A stretch of DNA of 64,000 nucleotides. Source: Paludibacter sp. UBA6032. GTDB taxonomy: Bacteria > Bacteroidota > Bacteroidia > Bacteroidales > Paludibacteraceae. The stretch is taken from NCBI GenBank assembly GCA_002427885.1, contig DIZI01000033.1, positions 46,049 through 110,048 of the forward strand. The letters are read 5' to 3'. The notes below the pieces were generated by a model. That model was not told where the DNA came from. It was given only the letters and a program-made list of their open reading frames with translations, and did not search any database. Made by a program: the position numbers and the translations under genes. This document shows positions 46,701 to 54,923 of the stretch, piece by piece. Numbering within the stretch: the stretch's first letter is position 1; the number at the start of each line of letters is the position of its first letter.

Positions 46701-46996
46701 CAAAAATTGCATATGGTGACCCAATGGGCAATGCCCGTTTTTCTGATCGATGGATTGAAGATGGATCTTATTTAAAACTGAAAAATCTGACTTTATCTTA
46801 TAGTTTGCCCTTGAAGAGCAATTTTATTGAAGGGTTTAATGTCTGGATTTCAGCTAATAATTTGCTGACATTTACGAAATATCTGGGTTCCGATCCTGAA
46901 TTTTCAGCCCAAAACTCTGTCTTTTATCAAGGTATTGACAATGGGTTAATTCCTTTGAGCAAAAGTTATTATATCGGGTTTAAGTTTAGTCTCTAA
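43769..46996 (+). CDS. SusC-family TonB-dependent transporter 2
   Basis: 1075 residues from 43769 (a start at 43775 is possible). An N-terminal signal region (hydrophobic about 23-38, cleaved near KAE) is followed by a carboxypeptidase-regulatory-like domain (about 50-120, VTGLVRDAHTKLPVNAAQI), a plug (SSLFIRGYNSLNANTQPLFVVDG, ITVMKDGTSIYGSKAANGVILI) and a beta barrel. Its regulatory domain is more divergent than in SusC 1. The barrel ends SYYIGFKFSL, with terminal aromatic/hydrophobic alternation. Paired with the SusD-type gene that follows. A second transporter in one operon suggests a second size or branch class of oligosaccharide. Confidence 0.93.
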   Translation: MRMKKFKNILRMDGTYSSNKYLCSMLACVFLLSAIAVKAENKVLGNKASKSVTGLVRDAHTKLPVNAAQITTLDNQSSATTNSSGIFTIDIASPEEVLIVSSYNYGNREIPVQNKDSLVIDLYSDVYSNYYQKIDVLTGTENNSTLVPAAKAVTDFSQSEAVSADELIGTELGGDVRAISRSGVAGVGSSLFIRGYNSLNANTQPLFVVDGVIWNNLYDVKSLHAGFFSNPLNDINVTDIASITVMKDGTSIYGSKAANGVILIKTKRGTGLVTKINLNVLRGVITQPTNIPVMNSDQFRVYESDMIGTSGIANNDISKFVFLQDDPTKSTYNTYHNNTKWLDEAYQTGISQSYSISANGGDEKALYYFSLAYTGVKGIVKTTDLQRINARFNADLKLSTLFTMGLNIGFANIDRQLQDDGVNNYTSPTWLSMIKAPFLSPYNFTATGTRTSEFAYSDELGKGNPLGIINYSNNSLKQYSFNISGLPTFHFSPNFTLSSQFDFSLNKTTEDYYSPMLYAAKQFIEGYGYAENTRMNQVMRNIGIFDDTRLNYKKQLDKFNQLNFLLGWRYLSNYYESDYIEGHNSGSNSSTTLPGSFNSAFSVVDGINNKTRSISNYANIDYNFKNLYFLSVATSVDGSSRFGSETKGGFSLFGHSWGVFPSINGAWLVSSEKFMKNVNFINRLKLRAGYGITGNDGIEDYTTTAYFTTVRFYQKADGIKLSNIANPQIQWETTKRANGGIDIGLFNERLSLSFDYYSGITQDLLTLKELPDVTGLGFYWSNEGKLSNKGYEFSANVKLLNLKSLKWELGFSAGHYVNEILSLPGAAYTTSVYGGEVLTEVGQPAAVFYGYKTNGVYATQAAALSENLKIQNQNGSFTNFGAGDIRFVDKPDANGNKDGIINANDKQIIGNPNPDLYGTINSKISFYKFTLSALFTYSYGNDVYNYQRSQLESGLDYSNQSTVMLSRWTSEGQNTLQPKIAYGDPMGNARFSDRWIEDGSYLKLKNLTLSYSLPLKSNFIEGFNVWISANNLLTFTKYLGSDPEFSAQNSVFYQGIDNGLIPLSKSYYIGFKFSL

Positions 46997-47049
46997 ATTG
47001 AAAGCGTACAAACAAGTTTTAAATGTTTAATAATAAACAAATTTATGAT

Positions 47050-48702
47050 ATGAAAAAAATCTGCTATATACTAATATCAGTCATTATAACTTCAATAGGA
47101 TTGGTGAGTTGTGATGATCTTCTAAACGTGGATTCCGGTAGGGTGACATTTGAAAAAGATTATCGATTGTCTTCGCCAAACGATACTATTTATTCGATGG
47201 TTGGGATTTATTCTTCACTCCAAAAACTGGCTGATAGTTATGTTTTACTCGGCGAATTAAGAGGCGATTTATTGGATGTTACTCCAAATTCAAATCAGGA
47301 TTTAAGAGAGATCAACGATTTCAATATTTCTTCGACAAATCCTTATGCAAATATCAAAGATTATTATGCTGTTATAAACAATTGCAATTATGTAATTAAT
47401 TATCTGGATACAGCTAAGGTATTAAAAGGAGAAAAAGTTATGTATAGGTATTATGCTGCCGCTAAAGGAATTCGTGCATGGACATATATGCAGATTGCGT
47501 TGAATTATGGAAGTGCCAAGTATTATGATAAACCCATTCTTTCATTGGCTGATGCACAAGCGAATTATCCGGAATATAATATGACAGATTTGGCAACAGT
47601 ACTTATTCAGGATCTTTTACCTTGGAAAGATGAAAAAGTTCCGGATTTTCTGGGTAGTACAATGGTTTTTCCTATCCGTTTTTTGTTGGGTGATCTTTAT
47701 CTCTGGACCAATCAATACAAAGAAGCAGCAACAGAATATCATGATTTGATGACAAAATATAGTCCAAATTATTATATCTTAATCCAAAAAGCTTATTCAT
47801 CCGATTGGTTGCTGGTCAATAATATAATTTCAACCACTCCTAAAGAGCAGTATTGGAATTATTCTTATTCAGTTAATTCTGTGGAGTCACTTACAGCCAT
47901 TTTGTGTCCTACAACTTATGGTCAACGTTTTGATCTTGATAGTTTAAATCTTAAATACGAGTTCACTCCATCGGCTGTTGCTTTAAACAATTGGGACAGT
48001 CAGACTTATTACAACACGATTACAAATACGACTCCCGGTGATATGCGAAAGCTTGAATCTGTAATTAATAGAAATACTATCTATAGTTTCACCCCAAATT
48101 CATTGATAACAACGAATAATCCGACAAACACTACGGAGGAGAATATCGTCTATAAATATCTTATGAACGAACAAGCAGTTAATGTTCAGGCCGTTAGCGT
48201 ATATCGTGCTTCATTATTATATTTGCGCTATGCCGAAGCTGTCAATCGATTGGGAAAACCAAATTTAGCATTTGCAGTTCTTAAAAACGGGCTTAATTCT
48301 ATTACAATGAATTCTACGAAGGTTCTTCCTCTTAAAGAAAGATCGACTGACACTTATATGAATTTTAGTAATTTTCGCTTTGATAATAATGTAGGTATCA
48401 GATCGCGTGGACTTGGACCAAATCTAGGTGATTTAAATCCATTGGTTGGAGACACAAATTATATCATTCCACAACAAAATCAATTAATTGACTCAGTTCT
48501 TTATGTTGAAGATCTCATACAAAAAGAATTAGCTTTGGAAACGGCTTTTGAGGGAAATCGCTTTCAGGACTTAATGCGTATCGCTATCCGCAGGGATGAT
48601 AATTCATACCTTGCAAATATAGTTTCTGAAAAATATACAGACAACAAAGAGGCAATAAAATCTAAATTGATGATACGTTCAAACTGGTATATTAAACAAT
48701 AG
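47050..48702 (+). CDS. SusD-family surface glycan-binding lipoprotein 2
   Basis: 550 residues from the ATG at 47050, chosen because MKKICYILISVIITSIG gives a normal lipoprotein signal ending LVSC. The frame extends upstream to 47023 with nine unlikely residues. DDLLNVDSG follows the cysteine, as in SusD proteins. The helical core and the motif IQKELALETAFEGNRFQDLMRIAIRR (split about 495-520) are conserved. It is more divergent than SusD 1, matching its divergent SusC. Last gene of the operon, with a terminator 20 bases downstream. Confidence 0.92.
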   Translation: MKKICYILISVIITSIGLVSCDDLLNVDSGRVTFEKDYRLSSPNDTIYSMVGIYSSLQKLADSYVLLGELRGDLLDVTPNSNQDLREINDFNISSTNPYANIKDYYAVINNCNYVINYLDTAKVLKGEKVMYRYYAAAKGIRAWTYMQIALNYGSAKYYDKPILSLADAQANYPEYNMTDLATVLIQDLLPWKDEKVPDFLGSTMVFPIRFLLGDLYLWTNQYKEAATEYHDLMTKYSPNYYILIQKAYSSDWLLVNNIISTTPKEQYWNYSYSVNSVESLTAILCPTTYGQRFDLDSLNLKYEFTPSAVALNNWDSQTYYNTITNTTPGDMRKLESVINRNTIYSFTPNSLITTNNPTNTTEENIVYKYLMNEQAVNVQAVSVYRASLLYLRYAEAVNRLGKPNLAFAVLKNGLNSITMNSTKVLPLKERSTDTYMNFSNFRFDNNVGIRSRGLGPNLGDLNPLVGDTNYIIPQQNQLIDSVLYVEDLIQKELALETAFEGNRFQDLMRIAIRRDDNSYLANIVSEKYTDNKEAIKSKLMIRSNWYIKQ

Positions 48703-48722
48703 AATAATATCTTAAGGACCAA

Positions 48723-48760
48723 AAAGAGGCTGTCTGTTTTTTCGGATAGTCTCTTTTTTT
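48723..48760 (+). terminator. Terminator of the FAS1/SusC/SusD operon
   Basis: Arms AAAGAGGCTGTC and GATAGTCTCTTT with two G-U pairs, loop TGTTTTTTCG, then seven T in total. Confidence 0.85.
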
Positions 48761-48810
48761 ATATTCAAAAAAGTTCTAACGTGTAAACCGACAGTTCCGA
48801 TTTATCTTCG

Positions 48811-48818
48811 TACTTTTG
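48811..48818 (+). promoter_or_regulatory. -7 element for the BASS transporter gene
   Basis: TACTTTTG matches TAnnTTTG, 23 bases before the start codon. No consensus -33 was seen. Confidence 0.45.
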
Positions 48819-48840
48819 TACGCTGAAAAAGGAAAAGTTA

Positions 48841-49731
48841 ATGATCAAAAGATTAAAACCATACATGATGCCTGTTGCTATGGCAATAGGTGCGCTATTT
48901 TATAAAGCTTTCGGAGCTATATCTTTCATAACCCCGTATTTGATTTTTATCATGTTATTTCTCACGTATTGCAACCTTAAATTGAGTGAGATCCGGTTAT
49001 CACGTTCACATTTGTGGTTAATTCTGGTTCAGATTGCCGGAAGCATTGCCGTATTTCTGGTGCTCAAACCATTTAATGTTACGTTGGCACAAGGAGCTAT
49101 GGTTTGTGTACTGGCTCCAACCGGGACGGCTGCTCCCGTGGTTACCGGCATGTTGAAAGGGAACATTGCCAGTGTTACCACTTATAGTCTAATTATCAAC
49201 TTGTGTGTAGCTATAATTGCCCCGGTATTATTTTCACTTGTAGGGAATTATCAGCAATTGCCATTTATCGGTTCATTTATTGCTATTGGTCAACGCGTAT
49301 TTTTGTTGTTAATCGCTCCGTTTGCATTAGCATTACTCATCCGCAGAATAAAACCGGCCATAACCGAAAAAATAGGTTCGTACTCCGGTTTTGCATTTTA
49401 TGTTTGGTCTTTCGCGTTAGCAGTGGTTACCGGACGAACGGTGGAGTTTATGATGATGCAGGAAAAATCAAATTATTTTATCGAAATTCTGGTTGCTGTT
49501 GCAGCATTAATAGTTTGTATCAGTCAGTTTCTGATTGGACGAAGCATTGGCAAACAATACAATGATACAGTTGCCGGCGGACAGGGATTGGGTCAAAAAA
49601 ATACAATCCTGGCCATTTGGATGGCTCAAATGTACCTGAATCCGATAGCATCCATTGGGCCGGGATCCTATGTACTTTGGCAAAATATTATTAATTCCTA
49701 TCAGGTGTGGCTTAAAAGAAAAACACTGTGA
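48841..49731 (+). CDS. BASS-family (bile acid:sodium symporter-like) transporter
   Basis: 296 residues with about nine hydrophobic helices and no signal peptide. VLAPTGTAAPVVTGMLKGN (about 91-109) and QKNTILAIWMAQMYLNP (about 251-267) correspond to the two crossover motifs of the BASS superfamily. The family moves organic anions with sodium across the inner membrane. The transported molecule cannot be named, since members carry bile acids, pyruvate, pantothenate and others. It is monocistronic and convergent with acs. The stop codon overlaps the left arm of a hairpin. Confidence 0.78.
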   Translation: MIKRLKPYMMPVAMAIGALFYKAFGAISFITPYLIFIMLFLTYCNLKLSEIRLSRSHLWLILVQIAGSIAVFLVLKPFNVTLAQGAMVCVLAPTGTAAPVVTGMLKGNIASVTTYSLIINLCVAIIAPVLFSLVGNYQQLPFIGSFIAIGQRVFLLLIAPFALALLIRRIKPAITEKIGSYSGFAFYVWSFALAVVTGRTVEFMMMQEKSNYFIEILVAVAALIVCISQFLIGRSIGKQYNDTVAGGQGLGQKNTILAIWMAQMYLNPIASIGPGSYVLWQNIINSYQVWLKRKTL

Positions 49732-49772
49732 AAATTGAGAATTTTGACTTATCAACTTCACAGTATTTTTTT
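49724..49772. terminator. Putative terminator between BASS gene and acs
   Basis: Eight-base arms ACTGTGAA/TTCACAGT with a 25-base loop, followed by ATTTTTTTC. The left arm overlaps the BASS stop codon. Confidence 0.45.
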
Positions 49773-49792
49773 CAATAAAAGGAATAATGAGA

Positions 49793-51688
49793 TTATTCTT
49801 CCAATGTAGAAATATCACCTTCATCTTGCCCCAACGCTCTGGCTTTCAAAACCCGTCGCATTATTTTACCACTTCGTGTTTTAGGTAAAGATTCAGAGAA
49901 AATGATTTCTTCGGGTTTGGCGATCGGTCCCATCATTTTAACTACATGCTCTTTTAATTCGGTTTCCAGTTCGCGTGAAGGAGATGTTCCTGTTTTTAAA
50001 ATAACGAAAGCGTGTATTGCATTTCCTTTTAAATTATGGGGTAATGGAATAACCCCTGCCTCCACAACAAGCGGATGACTCACCAATGCACTCTCAATTT
50101 CTGCAGTTCCTAATCTGTAACCGCTTACTTTAATTACATCATCACTACGTCCAATAACCCAGATATAGCCATCTTCATCGATTCTGGCCGAATCGCCCGG
50201 ATGATACCATCCTTCCTTTTCATATTTTTTCCAATAGGTTTCAACAAATTTTTCAGGATCTTTATAAATACCCGAGGCTAATCCGGGCCACACATTTTTA
50301 ATCACCAGGGCACCTTCTTCGCCTGCCTTAACTTCTTCATGTTGTTCATTTACGACTGAAATTTCATTTCCGAAAAACGGTTTGGAAGCTGAACCGGGTT
50401 TTAGTGGCATGATAGGCAAAGGGGTTATCATAAAACCACCAGTTTCCGTCTGCCACCAGGTGTCCATAATCGGACATTTTTCGCCCCCGACAACTTTGTA
50501 GTACCAACGCCAGGCTTCGGGATTAATTGGTTCACCCACAGATCCCAGTAAACGCAAAGAACTTAGATCATGACGTGTAACCCAGGAATCGCCGTAGCGC
50601 ATTAAACCCCGAATCGCTGTGGGCGAAGTATAAAGAATGTTGATTCCATATTTTTCAATCATTCGCCACCAACGGTTCGGATATGGATGATTCGGAGCAC
50701 CTTCGTACATAAAGATTGTCGATCCGTTGATTAATGGTGCATAAAGCAGGTAACTGTGACCTGTAATCCAACCGGGATCGGCAGCACACCAAAAACGGTC
50801 CTCGGGTTTAATATCGAAAACCATTCGATGGGTGGTCGAAGTATAAACACTGTATCCACCGTGGCTGTGCATCATGCCTTTCGGTTTACCGGTTGAACCT
50901 GAGGTATATAATAAAAACAGCATGTCATTTGCATCTGTCTCTTCCGTTTCGCAATTGGGACTTGCAATGGGTAGTGACTCCAGGTCGTGATACCAGTAAT
51001 CTCTGTCATTTTCCATATACACGTCGTGGCCGGTGCGTTTTACAGTAATCACAACTTCAACAGTTGGGCATAAAACCACCGCTTCATTGACAATTCCTTT
51101 TAAATCGGTAACTTTTCCTCTTCTGAAACCTCCATCTGCCGTAACCACTACTCTACTTTCAGCATCTCTTATTCTTTCAGAAAGCGCTTCGTTACTAAAT
51201 CCACCATAAACAACACTATGAACGGCTCCAATTTTGGCACAAGCAAGCATGGCAAAAATCTGTTCGGGAATCTGAGGCATATAAATGGTCACAATGTCAC
51301 CTTTTTTTACGCCCATACTTTTCAAAACATTGGCAAATTTTGAAACCTCACGATTCAGGGCATGGTAAGAAAATGTTCTGACATCGCCGTTTTCACCTTC
51401 CCAAATAACTGCAATTTTATTTCTGTTCGCAGTTTTTAAATGTCTGTCGATGGCATTGTGAACAATATTGATCTTTCCTCCCTGAAACCATTTATAAAAT
51501 GGTTTATCCGTATCATCCAATACTTTATCCCACTTCTTAAACCAATCGAGATATTCTGCCTGTTCGGCCCAAAATTCTTCCCGGTGTTCGATTGAATACT
51601 TGTACAACTTTTCGTACTCTTTTACATTAGCCTGATTTACTATATCTTCCGTTGGAAAATACATTCCCTTGTTTTCGTCAAAAATCAT
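49793..51688 (-). CDS. acs: Acetyl-coenzyme A synthetase
   Basis: A 631-residue AMP-forming ligase that makes acetyl-CoA from acetate, ATP and CoA. The N-terminal helical part FWAEQAEYLDWFKKWDKVL, typical of Acs, is followed by YTSGSTGKPKGMM (about 266-278), YTSPTAIR and WWQTETGG (about 411-418). GRSDDVIKVSGYRLGTAEIE and PKTRSGKIMRR (about 601-611) follow; the last carries the lysine whose acetylation inactivates Acs in other bacteria. SGYRLGT differs from the common SGHRIGT. The length is slightly shorter than 650. Monocistronic on the minus strand. I saw no clear -7 box upstream. Confidence 0.95.
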   Translation of the reverse strand: MIFDENKGMYFPTEDIVNQANVKEYEKLYKYSIEHREEFWAEQAEYLDWFKKWDKVLDDTDKPFYKWFQGGKINIVHNAIDRHLKTANRNKIAVIWEGENGDVRTFSYHALNREVSKFANVLKSMGVKKGDIVTIYMPQIPEQIFAMLACAKIGAVHSVVYGGFSNEALSERIRDAESRVVVTADGGFRRGKVTDLKGIVNEAVVLCPTVEVVITVKRTGHDVYMENDRDYWYHDLESLPIASPNCETEETDANDMLFLLYTSGSTGKPKGMMHSHGGYSVYTSTTHRMVFDIKPEDRFWCAADPGWITGHSYLLYAPLINGSTIFMYEGAPNHPYPNRWWRMIEKYGINILYTSPTAIRGLMRYGDSWVTRHDLSSLRLLGSVGEPINPEAWRWYYKVVGGEKCPIMDTWWQTETGGFMITPLPIMPLKPGSASKPFFGNEISVVNEQHEEVKAGEEGALVIKNVWPGLASGIYKDPEKFVETYWKKYEKEGWYHPGDSARIDEDGYIWVIGRSDDVIKVSGYRLGTAEIESALVSHPLVVEAGVIPLPHNLKGNAIHAFVILKTGTSPSRELETELKEHVVKMMGPIAKPEEIIFSESLPKTRSGKIMRRVLKARALGQDEGDISTLEE

Positions 51689-51857
51689 AGTGATTATTTT
51701 AAAAATTAATTTAAGATGCTTACAATAAGAAAACTAAAACCGATTGTTTACTTATTATCTGTTATATAAAACGATTGATTTATGTCAATTTAAAGCAATT
51801 GTTAGATATAACAAAACGATTCAAAATTTGTTCTGACAGTTGAAAATGAGGAGGTAA

Positions 51858-51891
51858 AAAATAAGACAATCTTTTCAGTTTGTCTTATTTT
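51858..51891 (-). terminator. Terminator of the EamA transporter gene
   Basis: Twelve-base perfect arms (AAAATAAGACAA and complement) with a 10-base loop. On the minus strand the right arm runs into five more T. Confidence 0.75.
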
Positions 51892-51899
51892 TATTTTTT

Positions 51900-52844
51900 T
51901 TAATTTGAGGATGAGGATGAGTCGAGATTTTTATTCGCTTTTGCTGCATCCAATTGTGCCTTTGATTTACTTTGAGTGACTATATAAACACCTGAAAACA
52001 CTAAAATTGCGGCTAAAGCCTGTTCGTAACCGAATGTGTCAATACCGATAAAAATGGCCATCAAAGAAGCAACGACGGGTTGGACATAATTGTACATACT
52101 AAATGTTGTCGGGCGGAGAACTTTTTGTCCGACAGGAATCAATAAATAACCAAAGAAAGTTGCAAAAACCACCATATAGCCAATACGCCAGAAAGTACCG
52201 GATGTAAGTAAACTAAAATCAGTTTCGATCAAGGGCCTATAACAAAATGGCAAACTCACAAGGGTTCCAAACAAAAACATCCATTTCATTATTGTCACTG
52301 GCGAATACCTGCTAATCAAATTCTTGAATACTGTAAGATAAATCGCAAAAGAAGTTACTGCACCAAAAACAATTATATTTCCCCAAAAATTACTATGACC
52401 TACTTTATCTGCAGTGTCATTAAAAACAATCAGGAGCGCACCTGATGCTCCGACCAAAACCCCAATTGTTTTCATCAATGTTATTGGTTCTTTAATGATA
52501 ACAGCGGCCAAAAACATGGTAACAATCGGTAACATGGTCACAACAATGGATGCATCAATTGGTGAAGTCATGGATAAGCCTACAAAGAAAGGCAATTGAT
52601 TTAAAACCAACGCAAAAAGGGAAGCAAAAAACAATAAAAGAATATCTTTTGCCGGTACTTTTTCCTTTTTTACAAATAAAGAGACAATCCAGAAAAGAAT
52701 CAATCCACCTGACAGTCGAAAAAAAGTCAGTGTATAAGGGCTTAGTATTTCGGGCATTAAGGTTCTGGAAATGGGTGTATTCATTCCAAAAATTATATTA
52801 GCCGAAAAAAGGGCGATATGCCCTGTCAGTTTTTTATTTTCCAT
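51900..52844 (-). CDS. EamA-family (drug/metabolite) transporter
   Basis: 314 residues from the ATG at 52844. The open frame continues to 52991, but that extension is Cys- and Phe-rich, non-conserved and crosses the promoter, so I reject it. Ten hydrophobic helices form two EamA repeats, the first with IIFGMNTPISRTLMP and the second ending ALAAILVFSGVYIVTQSK (near residues 280-297). The short C-terminal tail is polar and Ser-rich. Members export or import small metabolites at the inner membrane. The substrate is unknown. Divergent from alanine dehydrogenase with a shared ~190-base region. Confidence 0.85.
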   Translation of the reverse strand: MENKKLTGHIALFSANIIFGMNTPISRTLMPEILSPYTLTFFRLSGGLILFWIVSLFVKKEKVPAKDILLLFFASLFALVLNQLPFFVGLSMTSPIDASIVVTMLPIVTMFLAAVIIKEPITLMKTIGVLVGASGALLIVFNDTADKVGHSNFWGNIIVFGAVTSFAIYLTVFKNLISRYSPVTIMKWMFLFGTLVSLPFCYRPLIETDFSLLTSGTFWRIGYMVVFATFFGYLLIPVGQKVLRPTTFSMYNYVQPVVASLMAIFIGIDTFGYEQALAAILVFSGVYIVTQSKSKAQLDAAKANKNLDSSSSSN

Positions 52845-52860
52845 ATTTTTAATAACGACA

Positions 52861-52868
52861 CAAAGGTA
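52861..52868 (-). promoter_or_regulatory. -7 element for the EamA gene
   Basis: TACCTTTG on the minus strand, 17 bases before the start codon. TTTC lies 18 bases further upstream as a weak -33. Confidence 0.6.
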
Positions 52869-52977
52869 CAAAAAGTTTATGGGGTTGAAATGAGTAAAAA
52901 CGAATGTTATTACCTGATCATTCGCAATAGAAAACTTCAGATAAGGTGTACACATAGAGCAAATAACACCGAATAAA

Positions 52978-53009
52978 TTTGCAAAATTCAAGAATAGTGT
53001 TTAGATTTG
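52978..53009 (+). promoter_or_regulatory. Promoter of ald (TTTG-N20-TAGATTTG)
   Basis: TTTG at 52978-52981 and TAGATTTG at 53002-53009. The start codon is 25 bases downstream. Confidence 0.75.
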
Positions 53010-53033
53010 TAGCCAATCCCAAAACTTGCAGAG

Positions 53034-54236
53034 ATGAAACTTGATTCGAAAAAACAACGTTCACTTTTTCCGGAAGAGTGCTTGTTACGCGAGATTACCA
53101 GCCAACCGCGTTTGTCGATTGGAATACCGAAAGAAAACGGAGCACTTGAAACGCGTCTGGCTCTTACACCTGAAGGTGTAGCTATTGTTACCGAAGAAGG
53201 CCATAGTGTTTATGTTCAGCGGGGAGCAGGTGAACCTATGATGTATTCCGACTTGCAATACAGTGAAGCAGGAGCCTATATGGTCGACAATGCAGCTGAA
53301 GTGTACGGAGCTGATATAATACTCAAAATTGCACCGCCAACCATTGAAGAGTTGAATATGATGCACGACCGCTCCACCGTACTTTCCATGTTGCAGCTAA
53401 GCTATCTGTCGGTTGAATGCATCAAACTAATGATGCAAAAAAAAATGACTGCCATTGCCTATGAATTAATCAGGGATGAACAAAAAGCTTTTCCTGTTGT
53501 GAGTTCAATTTCTGAAATCGAAGGAAATACCGCTTTAGCAGTGGCTGCCGAACTGATGAGTAACGAACGTGGAGGAAAAGGACTGTTACTCGGAGGTGTT
53601 GCAGGACTCAGCCCGACTGAAGTCTTGATTTTAGGTGCCGGAATTGCCGGATCTGTAGCTGCCCGTTCGGCCTTGTCATTGGGAGCACAGGTTAAAGTTT
53701 TCGATCACGATATTAATAAACTTCGTAAAATACAACATTATCTTGGTCAACAGGTCTTTACTTCTGTAATTCATCCCACAGTACTTTTCAAGGCACTGGC
53801 TTCGGCTGATGCAGTTATCGGAAACTTAAGATACATAAATGGTTCCGAACGTTTTATGGTTTCAGAAGATCTGGTAAAAACAATGAAGCCCGGAGCTATC
53901 ATTATCGATTTGAGTGTGGACCAGGGAGGATGTTTTGAAACATCCGAATGCAGAACACTTCAAAATCCCATTTTCGAAAAACACGGAATTATCCATTATT
54001 GCGTTCCCAATATTTCAGCTCGGGTAGGTCGTACATCTTCAATGGCACTGAGTAATATCTTTGCACCGATTTTACTCAAAATCGGTCATTCCGGTAGCAT
54101 AAGTTCGGCCATTGCCGAAAGTAATGGATTCAGACACGGTGCTTATATCTATGGAGGCGTGTTGGTCAACAGGTTAATCGGTGATTATTACGGGATAGCT
54201 TCAAATGACATCGGGTTATTGTTGGTGGGTTATTGA
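53034..54236 (+). CDS. ald: Alanine dehydrogenase (AlaDH/PNT family)
   Basis: 400 residues. It interconverts L-alanine and pyruvate plus ammonia with NAD. The catalytic N-terminal domain contains IGIPKENGALETRLALTPEG (about residues 23-42, including the substrate-binding Arg) and TAIAYELI. The NAD-binding Rossmann motif VLILGAGIAGSVAARSALSLGA lies at about 200-221. PNISARVGRTSSMALSN and the C-terminal GVLVNR complete the family pattern. The about 20 residues before SIGIPKE are extra compared with typical AlaDH, a pattern I associate with Bacteroidota members. Not transhydrogenase alpha: no membrane part. Divergent from the EamA gene. Confidence 0.9.
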   Translation: MKLDSKKQRSLFPEECLLREITSQPRLSIGIPKENGALETRLALTPEGVAIVTEEGHSVYVQRGAGEPMMYSDLQYSEAGAYMVDNAAEVYGADIILKIAPPTIEELNMMHDRSTVLSMLQLSYLSVECIKLMMQKKMTAIAYELIRDEQKAFPVVSSISEIEGNTALAVAAELMSNERGGKGLLLGGVAGLSPTEVLILGAGIAGSVAARSALSLGAQVKVFDHDINKLRKIQHYLGQQVFTSVIHPTVLFKALASADAVIGNLRYINGSERFMVSEDLVKTMKPGAIIIDLSVDQGGCFETSECRTLQNPIFEKHGIIHYCVPNISARVGRTSSMALSNIFAPILLKIGHSGSISSAIAESNGFRHGAYIYGGVLVNRLIGDYYGIASNDIGLLLVGY

Positions 54237-54699
54237 AAAATCGGACGGAGCTAATTTGCCCGATGGATCAGATTTTATAATATCCTATCGTATTTACTCA
54301 TACTTCTTAAAGGTGGGCATTCCCAAAAAGCATGGTATTATTCAGTTAAAGTCATAAAACATTCATTTTTACTCCGGTTCATTTTTCTTATTCGGTGCTA
54401 AACTAATTATTTGATTCTGGATTTTGATAAGTTCTGTAATCCAATGCAGAAAACTATTGGAATCCAAATCTGTTACTATATTAGAAGAATGATCAAATTT
54501 TCTTCAGATATTATTCTTCCTGAAAATTAATTTTTGGCAGATGATTTTAGATTAGTAAAGGGGGAAAAAAATATCCAGTTTTAAAACACATTGTCATTTT
54601 AAAATAGGAGCTCCTGAAGCTTCAGGTACTTAATTATTGGTTTTATTGACTGTAAAAAAAACGGGTTTATTTTTTCAATTTTTGAAATGAGGTACTAAG
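54237..54699. other. Intergenic region between ald and relA/spoT homologue
   Basis: No gene. A 44-codon stretch on the minus strand (54369-54503) has protein-like composition (NSFLHWITELIKIQNQ, ending APNKKNEPE) but no start codon, so at most a decayed gene end. A 14-bp palindrome CCTGAAGCTTCAGG lies near 54614. Nothing else stands out. Confidence 0.45.
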
Positions 54700-54730
54700 A
54701 TTGATACTAAGTTGTTTTTTTGTACCTTTG
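54700..54730 (+). promoter_or_regulatory. Promoter of the relA/spoT homologue (ATTG-N19-TACCTTTG)
   Basis: ATTG at 54700-54703 and TACCTTTG at 54723-54730 with 19-bp spacing. It implies a leader of about 185 bases before the ATG at 54924. Confidence 0.7.
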
Positions 54731-54923
54731 CTAGCCAATTTTATAAATATTTTTACCTGGTATATTAATGAACTTATTATTGGAAAACCTGATTTTCGAG
54801 TCAACTTAAATAAATTCATTCAAATTACTTTTATTAGATTGAACATTAACAAAACCTTTTTTATAATATCCTAAATTGGATAAATGAAATAACTGTTGAA
54901 CGATAACTGTTGACTAATATTTT

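Noticed and set aside
51900..52991. Longer start for the EamA gene
   Set aside because: The extension crosses the -7 element at 52861-52868 and is not family-like.
54369..54503. Protein-like open stretch on the minus strand downstream of ald
   Set aside because: No start codon, only 44 codons, no recognised family. Mentioned in the intergenic entry but not called.
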